From the NCBI GenBank assembly GCA_012735285.1, contig JAAYHT010000196.1:1-6091 (forward strand): a stretch of 6,091 nt of DNA. The letters run 5' to 3'. Shown here in pieces: positions 6,017 through 6,091 of this stretch. Both the position numbers and the translations under genes were made by a program. This DNA is from Clostridiales bacterium. GTDB taxonomy: Bacteria; Bacillota; Clostridia; Peptostreptococcales; Anaerovoracaceae. Each line of letters begins with the position of its first letter. Positions within the stretch are counted from its first letter, which is position 1. Under the pieces are notes generated by a model, which made no database searches, was not told the origin of the DNA, and saw nothing but the letters and a program-made list of their open reading frames with translations.

Positions 6017-6068
6017 TGATATGAGATAATACATTTGTGAAGATATGATATGAGATAATACATTTGTG
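6017..6068. repeat. Two tandem copies of a 23-bp sequence, 29-bp period
   Basis: Positions 6017-6039 and 6046-6068 are identical over 23 bp (TGATATGAGATAATACAT... to GTG), separated by 6 nt (AAGATA at 6040-6045). Flanking bases differ on both sides, and no third copy follows before the window ends. The spacer is far too short for CRISPR. It could be a regulatory repeat for a downstream gene or simple tandem duplication. 5996-6091 shows no gene. Confidence 0.8.
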
Positions 6069-6091
6069 TCAAAAAAGTATAAAAAAAGAAA

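Noticed and set aside
6017..6068. CRISPR array at the right edge
   Set aside because: The 29-bp period leaves only a 6-nt spacer between 23-bp copies, too short for CRISPR.

Overview
The window looks like chromosomal DNA of a low-G+C Gram-positive bacterium, most likely a member of the Clostridia. The grounds are an S-layer-homology (SLH) surface protein, strong GGAGG-type ribosome binding sites, sigma-A promoters (TTGAAA-N17-TATAAT and TTAACA-N17-TATAAT), and GTG and probably ATT start codons in an A+T-rich background. It holds five convincing full-length genes and one gene cut by the left edge. No rRNA, tRNA, CRISPR array, cas adaptation gene or transposase is visible.

Layout. (1) 1-1667, +: the 3' end of a large exported cell-surface protein, with a GLUG-like repeat end, a fibronectin III domain, a beta-rich linker domain and three C-terminal SLH motifs. 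A perfect 13-bp terminator hairpin follows. (2) 1808-1999, -: a 63-residue cysteine-rich protein (DUF6485-like), convergent with the SLH gene and with its own promoter. (3) 2277-4930, +: an apparent three-gene operon behind a good promoter at 2179-2207. Its genes are a six-helix membrane diguanylate cyclase with intact GGDEF and I-site, a CARF-HEPN ribonuclease-type effector, and a small Palm-domain nucleotide polymerase/cyclase of the mCpol (minimal CRISPR polymerase) type. (4) 5068-5943, +: an AraC-family regulator fused to a GyrI-like effector-binding domain, followed by a terminator. A short, protein-like open frame (4950-5093) without a good start lies between mCpol and this gene and may be a gene remnant. 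(5) 6017-6068: a 23-bp sequence repeated twice with a 29-bp period, near the right edge.

How the genes may work together. The main point of interest is 3512-4930. The predicted nucleotide-binding sensor (CARF) fused to a predicted RNase (HEPN, RNIAAH motif) sits 12 nt ahead of a stand-alone cyclic-nucleotide synthase candidate (DGD...SGGDN Palm motifs), with no type III CRISPR genes in view. This is the architecture expected of a CRISPR-independent, cyclic-nucleotide-controlled defence or toxin module. It is related in its synthase to the recently described mCpol/Panoptes defence systems but has a HEPN effector instead of a membrane effector. The mCpol frame has no ATG at all and is usually truncated by automatic start calling: its first catalytic motif lies upstream of the first TTG, so initiation is most likely at ATT 4523. 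Whether the adjacent diguanylate cyclase is part of the module is unresolved. Its promoter, same strand and 47-nt gap make co-transcription likely.
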